A DNA stretch of 64,000 nt from Phytoseiulus persimilis (GCA_037576195.1 CM075103.1:19530001-19594000), one strand, 5' to 3'; shown: positions 33,800 through 47,760, numbered from the stretch's first letter. The notes: generated by a model not told the origin, from the sequence alone. A program made the numbers and translations.

Positions 33800-36700
33800 T
33801 ATTCAAATTCTTCGGATCGGAATTGCCGGGGTCGCGTTCAACGCGCAGAAAGGAGGTGGTGACGAGATGGGGAATCGATTGAAATTATCAAGATGCTTCG
33901 AAAAATGACAAGCGTTCGTATCAAGAGTTTATTCGATGCCAAGGATGCTTTTACCAATCGACGGTAGCGTCGAAAAAAGAGGTCACCTTCGAAACCATTC
34001 TCTTGCCGCGATCCCCGTCACATCATACTCAACAACGAACCAAAATGTCTCTCTCGACCAGCTCTCGATTTTTGCACAAGGAAACTCCCGACCTTAGAGA
34101 GCCACCCTGTACAGAGTTGCGGTGGACCACGCAAAGCGCAGGAGGAGAGCCAGATATTTGGGGCTGCGAACTTTCTCACGGTATTCCAGCCCGGATGGGA
34201 TATGGCTTCGAGCCATTGAGTGCGGCATCGATGCAGTCACCTGACACTTGCTCCTCCAGAAGGCCTGAAATGCGACGGGGAGCCCGGACACAGCGCAGTC
34301 CGAAGCCGACTTTCCTGCAATTCGAAGACTACTTCCTTGCCGAGAACGTGCCGCACGGCGGAACAATCGCTCTGTTGCTTCGTCGATGTTTTATTCATTT
34401 TTATGGTCCCGGTCCCTCCGTACACCTATAAATTTCTGTCGGGCTTCGATTCCGCATCGGAGACTCCGAGCCAGTGCTCCCACGGATGGCTCTCTCGGCG
34501 CAGCCCCGCTGTCGACGGGGGAGTTGCCATAGAGGCCGGTGTATCGTTGGCTCCCGGATTCCTGGCGAGATCGTCGGAGAATTGGCGCACGCAGCTCACA
34601 CCGAGGAAACGAATGGGACTTTCTCTTCTACACAAGTGACCGGGTGATCGTGAAGGGAAGGAATCGAGGTCGTGTATCTCTCATCCCATGTCACGGGGCG
34701 TAAGTAAGTTCGTGAAGTAGTGATTCGGCCTTGACATCGCGCTCGAGTCCGCGGGGCGACTCCCAACGAGCGCGGACATCTATGATTGAGCGGCCGCGCA
34801 TTTCGACTCAGCTTGCGGCGTATTCGAGGATTTAACGAGCTGAGACAACACGCTGAAATCACCGATACAGTAGTTGTACGCCTTAATTGCGACACAATTT
34901 TTCCCAGCGCGCCGAGCGAGCTTTCCGGCAAGGCTTTCGGCCTGCCAATATCCCGGCCCAACTCTCCAGCGATGAGTTGTGGGCCGTTCCGTGGTATCCT
35001 ACCGCACATTCGGGGTCCACGTAATTACGTCAGATGGCCGTTTGTTCACGGCCTGGTCGAGCCGAATAGCCGCGATTTGGCTGAGGCGGACGTGAGTGAG
35101 CCTCCACCGATGTTGGCGGGCTGTTCCGAAGGTCGACAGTACCTTCATTCGCGAGAGTAGATTCCATCATTTCGATCCCTCCGAATTGGAGCTTTATTTT
35201 CTGAATGGGCGCAGAAGCTCCCGGCCAATCTCGTTGGCCAAATGCATTCCATTCTCTTTCCGCTCTTCTCCGGGTGCCGCACCCCATGCTCCCCCATCCC
35301 CTTCTCCCAGTTTTCTGTTTCTGTGGCCTTCTCGCGATTTTTCTCCCGCGGTCTCTCGGACTGGTCTTTTGGTAGCCTCCTCTCCTGGCTCGCTCCCCTG
35401 TCTCTCCCTCCTTGGAGCCTCCCCCGCTGGCACCCATATCTTTACCGCCGCTCTCTCTTCTCGTCCTGGGCGAATATTTGAGTCTGAGAACCCCACACGA
35501 ACGATGCGAAACGCTCTGGACTCTGTTGCTTCTGAGGCTTGTTTATGGGCGGTTGCTGCAGCCGACGGCCCGAGGAGCTCTGGTTCGCGTGGCGTTGGGG
35601 CATTCGGCATAATCGCAGCAGCAAATGGTTCAGAACCGGGGCGGAGGCGCGAACACTGAGATAAGGAGAACGAGCGGAGCGATGATACTCCGCGGCTGGA
35701 GGAGGAGTTGGGGGAACTGGCAGTGAGCTCCGCTCAAATGAAAAACTGGAATGCTCACAGAGAATATGTACATTTTCGAAGTTCGAAAACGATCCTGAGC
35801 TGCTCTGAATTGCACACAATGAACGCCTCTTAGGAAACTTCTTGTGAGGATCTCGAACGGAGTGTTATTCCGAGTGTTGACAATGCTCATCCACGGCACG
35901 TTCACGCTTTGCATGTTTTCATGTTTGGCTGCCATACCCGTGGAAGATGGGAAATTCGTTTCTGAATGCGGGACACCTCTATGAACAGGGCCTGTGCACA
36001 CTTGAATCGGCGGAACGTTTGAGTGTAACTTCACGCATGACCGGTCGCACGCTCAAAGAGCTGTTTCCGAGCTCAGAGCTGTTCCCAGGGGATTGTTGAC
36101 AACAATGGGACTCCATGATTGGGAATGCAATCCGAGACTCGGTGCGAAGCTCTAGATGCCATCTAGGAATAGTTCCACTAGCTCGAATGTTTCAGTCAAT
36201 GTCGGCCCTGAGATTCGAAGGGAACGGAGGCTACAAATCGCTCCATTGGAAGATCAGACAGAATGAGACTTCGAATGACCGAGTCGAGAATTTCGGGTTA
36301 AACACGGATGTCGCTCGAAGCGGTCTCTGATCTCGATAGGTTTGTTGAGAGTTTTGTCCAGAATGACGAACAAGCCGTGCGGCTCCACTCCCTCAGATTC
36401 TCGGAATCGAAACTGATGTCCTCCGCTAAAGGTGGAGCCTGGATCAGGATAACTTCAGACATCTCGCCCGATTCCATGAATCTGCGCTCGCGAATTTCAC
36501 AAAGACTTCGCGAGTGAGTCCGAGGGCCGTGACTACGAGACTCCCAAGTTGAGTTGGAGAAGCTTCAGAACTTTCTCACGCATTCGAGATCACTCCCAGC
36601 TCGGCAGAACTGAGGACCCAATCAACTCGAGCGAAGGACGTTCCGCGAGGACAAAGTGAGGCCAAGGAGGTGGACATTGTTAATCTGGGAGCCAACTTCG

Positions 36701-38440
36701 AGCTCTAGTAGTGGAGAAAACGAATACGATGTAGGCACGTTTCCTTGTGATCAAAGCGCCTTCGTCCCCACGGATTCCTGACGTGGGTTTCGCAGGACGC
36801 CCTTGTGACCCAACATCCGAGGAGATCTCGATCCTCGGGTTCGTAATCCATGGCGGAGGACGCTGCACTTCCATAAAGAGCGAAACAAAGACTCACGACG
36901 GACGATCTTGAAGACTTCGCGCACTCGGAATCGGACAGTTCTTTCCATTCTATTGGGAATGAGATGAGAGGGAACCCCTAGATCGTTACAAGATACGGAC
37001 AGAGCTCTGTAGTCTATGTGTTCGTAAAAAATTAACAAGGGAAGGTGAGGGAGCTCATGGCCAGTGTCAAAACACTTCAAAAAGCGCAGCACCGAGATGA
37101 CAAGTGCCCACCTCGCGACATGGATGCGTCAGGCGCCGGTCATTATTTCAGTTTGCGAAACAGTCTTTGGAGAGAAGCGGGAAGGTATTCACTCCGGAAG
37201 GCTGCGCTCAGAACTTTTTCTTCACATTCCCTCGGATATCCATGGAGGGATTTTGGTGTCAGAGGGACAGGCAAATGACGAGGATGGAGCATGCGCGTCC
37301 CAGGATCTCAGCCAACGCCTGCCGACGCATCTTGAACACCGGTCGACCGACCGCGGACCAGGAATCCCCTTATTCAAGTCCATCAGAAATCTAATTTTCC
37401 CCTCGAGCGAGGAAAACGCGCTCGGAAATGAAGGGGTTTCAGATCGAATCGGCAGAAAAGTCGCGTGAGCTGCAGAGTCCGCAGTGAAAATCTGACTCAT
37501 CCTCCCGTCATTGCTCAAAAACGTCATCGTGTGGAGTTCGCACTTGACCTCAACTGAGGTGACAATATTTTCCATGGACTCTGGACCCTCTTCAACGGCG
37601 AGGGTCCGGTGTCCTGGATCAGAGCAGATAGCCGCGGCATGATGAATCCCAACGACGTTGGAGGAAAATCTCTACGACTTTATAGCAGAGGCTCTCGGTG
37701 TCAACTGTTCCCAAAACCACTGTCAAGCATATGGCAACGCGACCCGGCCGACAAAGACAGACCTCCCCTGCTTCCTGTCTGTTTCTGCGAACGTCGGGCT
37801 CCACGGCCTGGGAAGAGTCAAGAGGAATGGAGAAGAATGAACGCATGGATCTGACTCGCGTGGCACGAGGCTGTTGTGGAGACATCTTCAATTAGGTCGA
37901 CTGATATAGCCCAAGCACGATCCTGCCTCCGTGCAATGGAATGTGATCACTGACACTGCTATTTTGAATATTCCGCTCCCGATCGCCAGGAGCAGCGCTT
38001 CGGGATCATTACCTTCATAAATTTCGCTAACACTCTCGCCACGTCTCGATTATACGAAAATATTTTCAGACCGCCGCTCCTCGATCCCGCAGTTTGTCGG
38101 GCGTTCAGTATCTCAAGCGGCCCAAGACCTTTTTGTTGACATGCTAATCCAGTTGATGTATCTATGTGCGATGGATACAAACCGGAGCCGGCTCGAAGTT
38201 CCGTTGAATTGTGTTGCTTGGAGCGCAAGATTCTGGAAGCACTAGTTTTACGACGACTGCGACGATGATTGCAAGCTGGATCAGCGAAGAGTTCCAATCG
38301 ACGCTGATTCTTCTCGCTGCGACAGTCCATGTCGCGGCTCCTATTTCGAGGATATCTTCACGACGAATTCAGAGGGGAACAATGAATCCTCAAACTTGAA
38401 AGGAATCAGAATGTCGCGCCGCTTCATGGTTCTGTCGTCC
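33800..38440. other. Stretch without supported genes
   Basis: Overlapping frames of 60-187 codons on both strands. The minus strand at 36680-37092 and 37222-37575 is protein-like in several frames at once, which may mean decayed genes or only base composition. A minus frame at 37959-38330 adjoins the gene model at 38451-38957 and could be a further fragment of it. Confidence 0.35.
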
Positions 38441-38450
38441 AATGTGCAAT

Positions 38451-38957
38451 TCACGAGAACTCGCTGTTTTTGTGACGGCTCCGCGGAAGTGTTGCCTCAA
38501 GGCTAAGATCTAGACTTGATGGAATCAGTTCCAGAATTCCATCAGGAAGGCTCCTCGGATGGTTTCTGCTCAATACGCGAAACCTGTTACGAATGTCGAG
38601 AGCCGAGAAGAGTTCAGCTCCATCGTCGGGCTGTACATAGGTCTTGCAACTCTCAGTAATGAACGAGACGCTTTCGTCCTCGTCAAGTGGACTTCCCGCA
38701 CTCAATATCCCTTAGTTAATCTTGATTCCAATCTGGGAGCTAACAACGCCTCTTTCTCCATCGTGATCCAATATTGTGCTCGATCAGGTGGAAACCTTAC
38801 CGTCTACTAAATGAGCTCCTTTCAATTTTCTGTTGATATAATTCCATTCAAGCGATACCCTCTCCCCGAACAGACTCCCCTCCAGCCCGATGATGATTCT
38901 CCCTGCATCCCTCCCGCTCGTTTCGTCCATCGCACCTGTTCCTTCTCGCGTCGCCAT
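38451..38957 (-). CDS. Tentative two-exon gene, unknown protein (minus strand)
   Basis: An ATG at 38957 in a strong context (CCCCATGGCG) opens exon 1, which ends at 38801 with a good donor (GACG|GTAAGG). An acceptor ending in CTAAG at 38711 begins exon 2 (38710-38451) in the matching phase 1, giving 138 residues with a 90-bp intron. The product is acidic in the middle (SPLDEDES, VQPDDGAEL) and ends in a leucine-rich stretch (LPDGILELIPSSLDL). The acceptor lacks a pyrimidine tract. Another minus frame remains open beyond 38470 and reads as protein, so a frameshifted longer gene is an alternative. No family is recognised. Confidence 0.3.
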
Positions 38958-38969
38958 GGGGAACACTCG

Positions 38970-41900
38970 TGGGTAACCTCTGAGATTCCCGCGACGTCCC
39001 TCTCGGGTTGGCTTCTGACGCGCAGTTGTTCAGTGCTTCCGATGGCTCTCTGACGACGCTCGAGAGCAGCGGAAAGTGGTTGGTATTGTCGGAAGGAAGG
39101 AAATTGAAGTGAGGACATATGGTTCTCGGAGCCGTTCGAATTGATGACCGGAGATAGAATCGGCTTCAGGGGAAGGAGGTGGCTTTGAGATTCGAACCGA
39201 CCGACCGACCGACCGATCGGGCGGATCTGCTGCTTCAGGAAGCGAAGATGGCCGAAAACAGGCGCTAGTTGGCCGCCGTGTCGTCCGCCGCTCGGGAACG
39301 GCCTCTCGGCTCTATTTATTCGAGCTCTACAAGCAGCGCTATCCGCCGCTCAACATGTGGACGAGGCGCAAACCCCGAGAGGGAGGCCGGATGTGCGAGT
39401 TCACTGTTTGCTGGAAACTCTGTCGCAGGGATTCAATCGGGGAGCGTTCCGGACGCCTCGGAAGACGATCCGGCGTTCGGTTCCGTGCTGCGGAATTTCC
39501 GCCAGACGCCATCGGCTCGGAGGTCTGGAAGCGTTGGCGCGGAAACGGACGAAACTCGACGACGATTCGCAGGCCTTCCCGGACATCGTCCGGAACCGTA
39601 TAGATGATGGGAACTCCAATCGGCAACGGAGCGGGCCTTCGGGTTGATGTGGACGCAGGCCCCATCAGAACCATTCTGACAAACGCCTCTTTCTCCACTG
39701 ACGCTTGTGGATCTCATTTTCGCACAGTTAGGAGCCTGGAGCGCGATTGGCTTCGATATCGCTTTCCCATCTCGTCCAGGCCGCTCGCTCTTCTCGTTCC
39801 TGGCTGTTCCCTCTCTCATTCTTTCTTGTTTCAAGAACGAACGAACGAGGAGATTTCCTTGATGATACGAACTCTTGAATCAGCACACTGCTACCGATCC
39901 GAATTGGCTTCCGCCGAGAGGAGCGCCCGTCCTTCTTGACAAGCTTTAAACGCTTGTCGCAGTTGTTCCGCTCGTTTGTTTGTTCCCTGTGTTTGCTGAA
40001 CGACTTTGCCAACGGACTCCGCTGTGCCCCGGGATAAGATCGGCCACATTAAGTTTCAATTGGTAGGTCTTCTGCCATTGTCTTTCTGTCCCCGGTGACA
40101 GGCGGTGAAGAGGCTCGAAGATTTCCAAGACCTCAAGCCGAGCTCGGAGACTTTCTCTGTCGCTTTCACCCCTCGTCTTTCAGCCCGAATCCGAACAAGA
40201 ATATCCTTTCTCGAGTTCTCGTCGAAGCATTCCGGGCCGCGCGCCGACTACTTGCTGGATGGAGCTGCGAAATTAGTACGTCGAGGGGTGCATCAGCTCC
40301 TCGAGTATCTTCCTCGGGGGAGCTCAGCGGCAGCTCCGTGTCCGAATCGGTGGGAAAAAAGGGAGTCCCGTTGACGAGAAGTTCGAGGTGGAAGATTTAG
40401 GTTGCGAACGTTCTGAACTGGAGTCGTAAACTGATGAGTCGGATACTGAGGATTAGATTCCCCGCAGCGCGGGCGGGATTTTGCTTCTCGCGTAGCGCTT
40501 CGCGACAATCAGCAAAGAACATTGATAGCTGGTAAGGAGCGCTCAACATCCGAATCTCACTTCCGGGACGATCCCAGGAGCTGCCCGAGTAATTGAATGC
40601 AAAACGCGGCACAACTCCAGCGATCCGATCGTGGTCGAGGATTGTTGCCCCGCCTCCGAATATCTCCGCCGAGAACTTTTTCTTGCGTTTTTTCGGGGCT
40701 TCAATGTCCGGGGCAGTTCAAGGGGCCAGACAAACGATCGTCCGATAGGAGGGCGCACGGAATCCGCGAGCACAGTCGGGAAGACCTCCGGAGTCAATCT
40801 GGTGCGCGCATTCGCCTGTCGTGAGAAAACCAGTTTGGCTCCATCGCCATCGGAAGTTGGATGCGTTAGAACTGACGCGAGTTCCAGCCGTGCGCCTCCC
40901 TTTAAAGAATCCCAAATCTTCATGTTGGACCTCTCCTGGAATGATTCAGCACCGTGCCAGGGCGTTGCAGCCATCCCAGCGCATGGAAGTGGCAAGATAC
41001 AATGTCATAATGTCGCAGGCTCACTGCATTCGTTCCCTCCGAGCGGTTTCTGGAGTTTTTCTCGATTTCGGTTGCAAGCGATATCGCTGGATCCCGTCGC
41101 TTCGCCGCAAGCAGCGCCCGATTCTCTCGCCAGCCAACATTTAAGATCAAGTGCCCCTCTCGATAGCATGAAGAGCGCTGCCGCAAAAACGCGAACTAAT
41201 ATGATCGATGGAGAAGCAGCGTATCTCAACCGTCTGGAATGAATTGTTCGATGCAAGATATGGCCTCGTGGCTTAGAATCAGTTCATCCATTATCCTTCG
41301 GGTGCGCTTAGTGTTACTACCCAGAGCTCAGTTCGCCTGAAAATTATGGGCAATCCTTTTCTGGATCCGTTTGCTTGAACTATCCCAGAGTTGAGCGAAA
41401 ACATCTACTCTCAGAGAATCACAGATCCAGGATTTTTGAAATTTGAGGCGAACGTATCATCATCGTCGGCGGGTGCCTTCAAACGATTCGAGAACTCTTA
41501 GCCGGCGCCGGATCTAAACCCAAGGCGTCACCAGCCGTTTTCGGTTGTGAGGCAGCGATTGGAACCCCTTTGCTAAGGCTCAGATTTAGGACAAGCCTGC
41601 TTGAGGCGACACAATCAAGATATTCGTCATGTCAGATGGAATAACGCGGAACTGTCATCGCTCGCGTGACTCTGACCACGGCTTGAAAGCTGGCTACTAG
41701 AAATCGATTTCGATGGTACAGCGGACGAGACGAACGATTCGAGGGAAGACTTGGAACCGAAAGGAGGAGGCTCCTCGAGGACGTCTCGCTACTCTTCGCT
41801 CGGAAGCTCGGCCATTTGCGTTTTTGTCATCGAGTCCATCGCAACGATCCTTGTTCTTGAGAAGACAAAAGCTCAGAAGCGGAACGTTGTCAGGAGAACA

Positions 41901-44900
41901 AGGCAACCTGCTCGAAAAAGCGCTTCAAAGAATCCCGGCCATTAATCTGCTTCGCCGAAGTCAGAATCTGTTCACCTGGATCTGTCTTGGTCCATTAGTC
42001 GAATGTCAAAAGTTCGCCAGAGAACGGCCCCCACCGACAAGTATCGCAGAGCTGGAGCTAAGCTTATCACGTCGCGCCCCATGATTGCAGTCGTAAACTA
42101 ACGACGAGTTTTTTTGTTGACAACGCTGCCACGAGCGACCATCAGCTGTTTTCACTCTCAAGATCCCATGCCGTAGGAGCCACGGGTGGGAACAGGCTGT
42201 CTGTTCGAGAACGACGGAGACTGAAAACTCAGGAGAGACATCGAGGATGGATCTCGCGGGAGGGAGAGAGAGGAAGCGTGGAAAGGAGGAACACTTGAGC
42301 GAGAAAATGCGATTTTCGGCCCTCGGGACGGACGGAACATAACGGTTCCAGATCCTCTGGATTCTACATTGCCAGGGCACTTGAACCTGTACTTAGCGTG
42401 CTCCATTTTTGCAGAGGAACATGAGACTGATCGACAAGGTTACACATTTTATGTTGATGGCGCTCAAACCTGGCGAGAGGAAGAAGTGCTTCAGGAGCTG
42501 CAAGGAGCTCTCGGAGGATTCATCGCAAGAGTCTGTGCGAACAAGGAGAAGAAAACCGATATTCGGATCCTGCGTTCATGTCGAGCCCAGCTCAGTTCTG
42601 ATGTGTCTTCCAGTGCCCTGTTGATCAGAATTGAAATATAATGCTCTTAATTTACACGAAACGAAGGTTTTATCAAGCTGGAATTTGATATCTGCAAAAG
42701 TCCCAGTGGGAGATTCTCATCCCCGAAGTTTCACGTCCTGACAGCCTTGAGCACCGAAAACTTAGCCGTGACAATTTGTGGATTCAAGAACGAGGGTCCC
42801 CGTGGTTGCATCAGACCGAAAAATTTTCGGACCCACGTATCTCAAGGAAGCCAACGCAACTCACATATAACCGAGCGATTGAGTGGGGTTTCTCTACCGA
42901 AGATAATGCTCCCTACGTGAAGACTCTGGTTCGAATCTGCTCAGCAGAATCCATGATCCTAGACGCGAACCTCGATCCAGCTAATCCAGCTCGACAGCGG
43001 CTCGGTGTACGTAAGCTGAGGTGGTCGGAGGAGTGGATGACGCAACGCGGTAGATAACCTTGCGAGTGCGGAGTGAGCTCCGACACGTGCGAAGTTACTC
43101 TCTATCATCGATATAACCAGTTGGGCGATAGAGCCGATATCGGGTCGATATTTGCCGAAGGACACTGAACTCAAACTTTCCAACATCTCACAGGCATGGC
43201 ATCTTCGAGACACCCACCGATATCTGGCTTCAACGGTCGTCATTGCCAGCTCCTCGGAAGAATCGTCGCCCACATCAATCACGTTCCTTACGTGCGAAGA
43301 GCCACTTCGATTACAAAGTACTTTCCCGAGATGATGACTTGCAACGATGAGATCTCTTGACGCATTTGAGGAGGACGCATGAATTATATCAATCGTTGTT
43401 TCGAGCGAAGAGGAGAACTGGATCGGGACAGTGAGGCTCCTAAGCCAGCGCACTATATCGTTATATAGATAAATAGATAGATTAATACGCGGTCGAACAT
43501 CTCCCAACACGGTCGGGTTGGAATGTTGCGTTTTCTCTCGTCCTGTAGGACCCATAGCACGGTGAGCACTAATTGGGATCTACCTTCGGAGATAACCACC
43601 GCCGCCTCACGGACGACAGGAGACGGCGAGCGGGCGCCGAAAAACGGAAATGACTCACGGAAGTGACGTCACCGCTGACTGCTGGTAAATCGAAGTTTTA
43701 GAGAGCGAAATAAGACTCATGCTAACATAGCGGATCAGCGAGCGTTGCACGAACTCGTGGGTTTCCATCAAAGGTGGCGTCGCCAACGAAAAAACTCGGG
43801 TGTGAAAAAGTAAACAACCGGGTAATGAGTGTCTCGTTGTTTTGGACGGGCACGTTTGTACGTCGAGTCCGCTGAGACCAGGAGCAACACTCCCGGCCTG
43901 TTGGACCGAAAGTTGCACGAATGAGGCGTCTGCGGTGCGATCGTCAGGCCATTCGTTTCAAGAGCGACAACGACACGCCGGCTCCCAGCTCTCAAACACT
44001 TGTCGTTCCGGAGCCGGAAATTACCCAACTTGGATATCGATCGGCGAACTGACAACTTGTGACTCGCTTGCCTTAGCCACGCACGGATGAGACGCTTTTC
44101 AATATCAGAGTCGTTGCTGCGGCTGGCGCTTCGATCCTGTCTCGGCGGCGAAGGCACAAAAACCCTAGGGCCTAGGCATTGATGTCTCTCTTTCCGCGAG
44201 GGTATTGAAACTCCAAGCCTATCCAACCCAGAGCCGCTCCGTTCTTGGAAAACTGATCTGATCTCTCGGCTCCTCTCTGGGAACTTTCAACCGGAGTTTC
44301 AACACCGTTCTGGACAACCCGTCGTCCGAGCTCCGCATTGCGACTGTATACATGGGTGCCGGTCTGACGTCCGACAAGACACCCGAATGTTCGACAGAGC
44401 AACGAGCACCAAGCCGGGGGTGATCCCAACGACGTGCCAAAGAAGTTGCGCGGGAAGAGGAGCCGCGTCCCCTCTCCCCTTCCGCAACGAATGACAGAAC
44501 CAAGTCCTTTGAGATTCCCAGTGTTGCTGCTGCTGATGATGATGCATCTCATCGAACCGGAAGCGACTCGATCTCCGGGTCGAAAGCGCCAAGACAAGAA
44601 GACGAATTGAAATTTCCGATCCGTGTCGAGTCGGTTTCGGCAGATCCCCCGTCTCGTGAGCCTCTCTGGAGCCTGGGCGTTCGGAAGTGATCGCGAAGGT
44701 TTTTTTTCATGAAAGTTTCTTCGAGCTCGAAGAGGAGTTCATCAATACGACAACAATTTTTCGCTATATTCCTTCCAAAAAAAGGTGGAGAGTGCGGAAG
44801 TGAGTTCGAACACAATCGTGATTAGCGGGGCGGGATAAGAGAGAGCCCAGCGAGTTTCGAGTCTCTCTGTCAAAAGACCTCATCGCAATTTCGCAACGGG

Positions 44901-45850
44901 ACGCCTAATCAGAGTGAGGATGTGACTTCGTCAGCTCATCCTGTATCGGAAAATTACAAAATAGGAGTCGAACCCGGCTGCTTCGGGAAGGAAGCCTCTC
45001 GATTGGCGCACGGAACGCGATATTTCTTCTATCCACTCCGGCTCTGCGGCTCGCTTAGGTTCATCCGAGAAACAGTGGCTGACGAGAGAGCTTGGAACAT
45101 CTGGGATCCGGTGTCGGATGTCTTCTGAACTATTTCGCGTAAATTGGCTTCGAGACCTAGGGCTAATGACATTGACGCTCACGCGAGGGACGCCTATATT
45201 TGATGTTGTCAGGGCCATATTTCTACAGCCTGTTGTTCGGAATCATGTTGACACGTTCCACTTCATTGTACGGCTCTCGTAGTCTGCGGAGATCACACGG
45301 TCTGGCTCATTCCTCCTTCGAGTTGGTGTCCTGTGGTTGGGCTTCAGTCGTGGACTTCCACGATGGCCTTTGCGAATTCTCCCGCAGGGAATCGATGACG
45401 CAGGAAGATGCACGGGAACTATGAACCTCTCGAAATGTGAGGTCGATGAGTCTTTAGGGCATTGGAGGTGTCCGATTAGGGGCGTGATAATTATTCGGTT
45501 AATTTCATCCGCCGTAGTGAGATGCATCTGGATTCCCTGGGAGACATGACGCCCGCGTAGGGCAACCCATCCCTCTGTGAGCTGTACCACTCTCGGAGAT
45601 TGCCGCAACCAGGCTGACGTCGCACGGTGGGCGAAATCCGACCACCGGGATGATCGGATGCATCAGGTTGAAGAAGCTCCCACGCGCCTCGAGGGCAGAG
45701 AGCAGCCAGAAGTGGATCAGAGAACAGAGGAATGATGGACGATACAGGAGGAACCCTCCGACAAGGATCACTCGTCGAAGTAAGCTGAAGGGAAAAAGTG
45801 CCGTTGGTGGCCTGGAGTGAAGCTCGACAGGCGATACGCGATCTCAAAGG
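38970..45850. other. Stretch without supported genes
   Basis: Overlapping frames of 60-203 codons on both strands, with none identified. It contains the ACCG tandem repeat at 39196. From 41257 to 41690 no frame of 60 codons exists. A (GCT)n(GAT)n stretch lies near 44523. Confidence 0.4.
39196..39219. repeat. Tandem repeat (ACCG)5 plus ATCG
   Basis: Five exact tetranucleotide units followed by one variant unit. Confidence 0.95.
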
Positions 45851-45859
45851 GATACTCTT

Positions 45860-46743
45860 TTGAAGCCGGACGGGAGACTCATTGTATCCGCAGCTGAAGG
45901 TCAAACGGCGCATTTTTTTTTATTAAAGGATTTTCAAGGACTCCAGGAATGGAAAATCAACAGAACATGCCCTCCACATGAAGAACTCCGAGCGAATCCT
46001 CCCCAGTCATTCTATCATTGTCGAGACAATACTCGGCAAAGGGAGAAGCATATTTCGAGAACTTAGAACCAAATTCGGAGCTGCCGAACATACAGCGATC
46101 CGGAATGAGTTCTCGTAACGCCATTGGTGCCTTGTGCACAGGGAGAGTCGATCACGTTTTTGGAAAGTCGGTGTTCTTGTAGAGAATGTAGGAGTTTATG
46201 CGACCCTCAAGCTCGTCAACTCCGCATACCGGAATGAGTTTATCGGAAGAACATCCGGAACGCGACGGTGCGAAGTCCCTCGTTGGAGGAGGAGAGCGAA
46301 TGTGTCAATCACTCGACGTGCATTGTCGGTCCGGCCGCCTCCCTGAGAGACGTGGGACTTCTGGTACTTCAGTCAACGGGAAACGTTGAAGTTGTGTCAG
46401 CGGATTCCCTTGACGATGAAGCCAAAATCGTCCTGGTCGGTTTCCGGAACGCCTCGATGGAAAGTGCTAAAACGCATCAAGATACGCTGAAGTTGAAATG
46501 AATCTTCGGGATTTCTCATTTTTTGCAGCTCTGGGCATCAAGGTCGACCGGCTCAGGGGCGTCCTTCGGGATCGCATCATCCCTCTCGAACCTGTTGCTT
46601 CGTTCGCAATCACGGAGCTGAGGATGCTGATGTATGAAACCCGCTCAACACGACGAAATGTTGCGCCTGAAAGAAATCCCCCCTCCCATTCTCCTGTGAT
46701 GAGGCTCCCGATATGCTCCCCTCCCCCGCTGTCTACGCGATGA
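45860..46743 (+). pseudogene. Decayed coding-like region, unknown protein
   Basis: Successive plus frames read as protein but change frame without splice signals. These are 45860-46066 (LKPDGRLIVSAAEGQTAHFF), then 46134-46346 (VGVLVENVGVYATLKLVNSA), then 46268-46501 (VGLLVLQSTGNVEVVSA). A strong acceptor (CATTTTTTGCAG) at 46529 introduces a further frame reading GIKVDRLRGVLRD, which ends at 46743. The hydrophobic alternation is more regular than in most of the window. It may be an old pseudogene or exons whose donors I cannot place. No family is recognised, and the minus strand is also open around 45500-45900. Confidence 0.2.
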
Positions 46744-47227
46744 AATCCCCCAGAAGAACGTTAAGCGATTTCTGAGCTCCAGACCCCGGTCGGCGGGCTC
46801 CTGTCGAGAACAGGCACTCAGAAAGTTCTTAAGCCTCGTTCGACACCTTGAACAAACGACTCCAGATGGCATGCCCTCCCAACGGACGCGTCGAACGTCG
46901 CCGTCTCCGTTGATCGATGTTTGAGAATACCGATCATTCGAACGAATCTGATATTCAGGGCATCGCTCGGGCCCTGAATCGAAGGCGCTCACTCGTCACT
47001 GACCCAAACATTCAGCAATCAGGAAAAATACACAAACACAGCAGGCTCGAAGGCCGAGTTCGCCACAACAGGTCGCACTTTCAGGACTCGCTTAGTCAGA
47101 GCTGTAACAGGCCCTCGGAATCAGCACGCCACGGCTCGAATCCGGAGTCGAGTCTGGCGAACGCCACACTCTCCCATTCCGAGTCTCTAATCAGCTCCAT
47201 TCGAGGCATTTTTTTCCCCCTCCCAAG

Positions 47228-47760
47228 TGGTAAGTGTCTTGGAGCACGCACTGAGCGCGGACTCCGAAGCTGAACAGACGTTTCCCGACGAAGCTAGAGC
47301 GGAGAATCGAATCTGGCGAACAATGCGAGAACTGACCTTGTTCGCCGGCGTCGAACCCGAGTGGGAACCGAGCTTCCCTTCCGATGCTCACGTGGCACTT
47401 CACGATCTTCCTCTATTTCCAGCTGAGGAAGGGACACCGATGGTTTTCAACTTGATTCCACAGACGCCTCTCCGAACGTGAACACGCGGTAACAAGTGCC
47501 CACGCTCCACGTGGGCGCCGGAAAGTGGGACCGGTTCAAAGTACTCCTTGGGCACATTTAGATCCGGAGTTCATATCCTTCTCGAGGACACGAGATCAGT
47601 TCGGAGGAGCTTTCAACCTCGACTACGGATTTCGCGTGGGGAAACTTTAATTGGAACCGACAGCGACGATTTGAAGCTGAGCGCCAAAAAAATCTCTCGG
47701 AAGCTGCGCAACATTTGGGAACGGCCGAGTTCCGACGCCGGCACGTCACTGCACTTCTGA
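47228..47760 (+). CDS. Tentative two-exon gene fragment, unknown protein
   Basis: A pyrimidine tract (TTTTTTTCCCCCTCCCAAG) at 47227 precedes an open exon (47228-47477) rich in Glu, Pro and aromatic residues (EPEWEPSFPSD, HDLPLFP). A possible donor (AC|GTGAAC) and an acceptor (CACATTTAG) enclose an 84-bp intron. Exon 2 (47562-47760) continues in phase and ends at TGA with a basic stretch (KKISRKLRNIW). The upstream junction is ambiguous: GTG|GTAAGT at 47229-47230 is itself a strong donor for the frame ending there (46917-47229), and both readings cannot be right. No start codon is assigned and no domain is recognised. Confidence 0.3.

Noticed and set aside
42925..42955. GGTTCGAATC at about 42929 as a tRNA T loop
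   Set aside because: No T-stem pairing and no tRNA fold around it.
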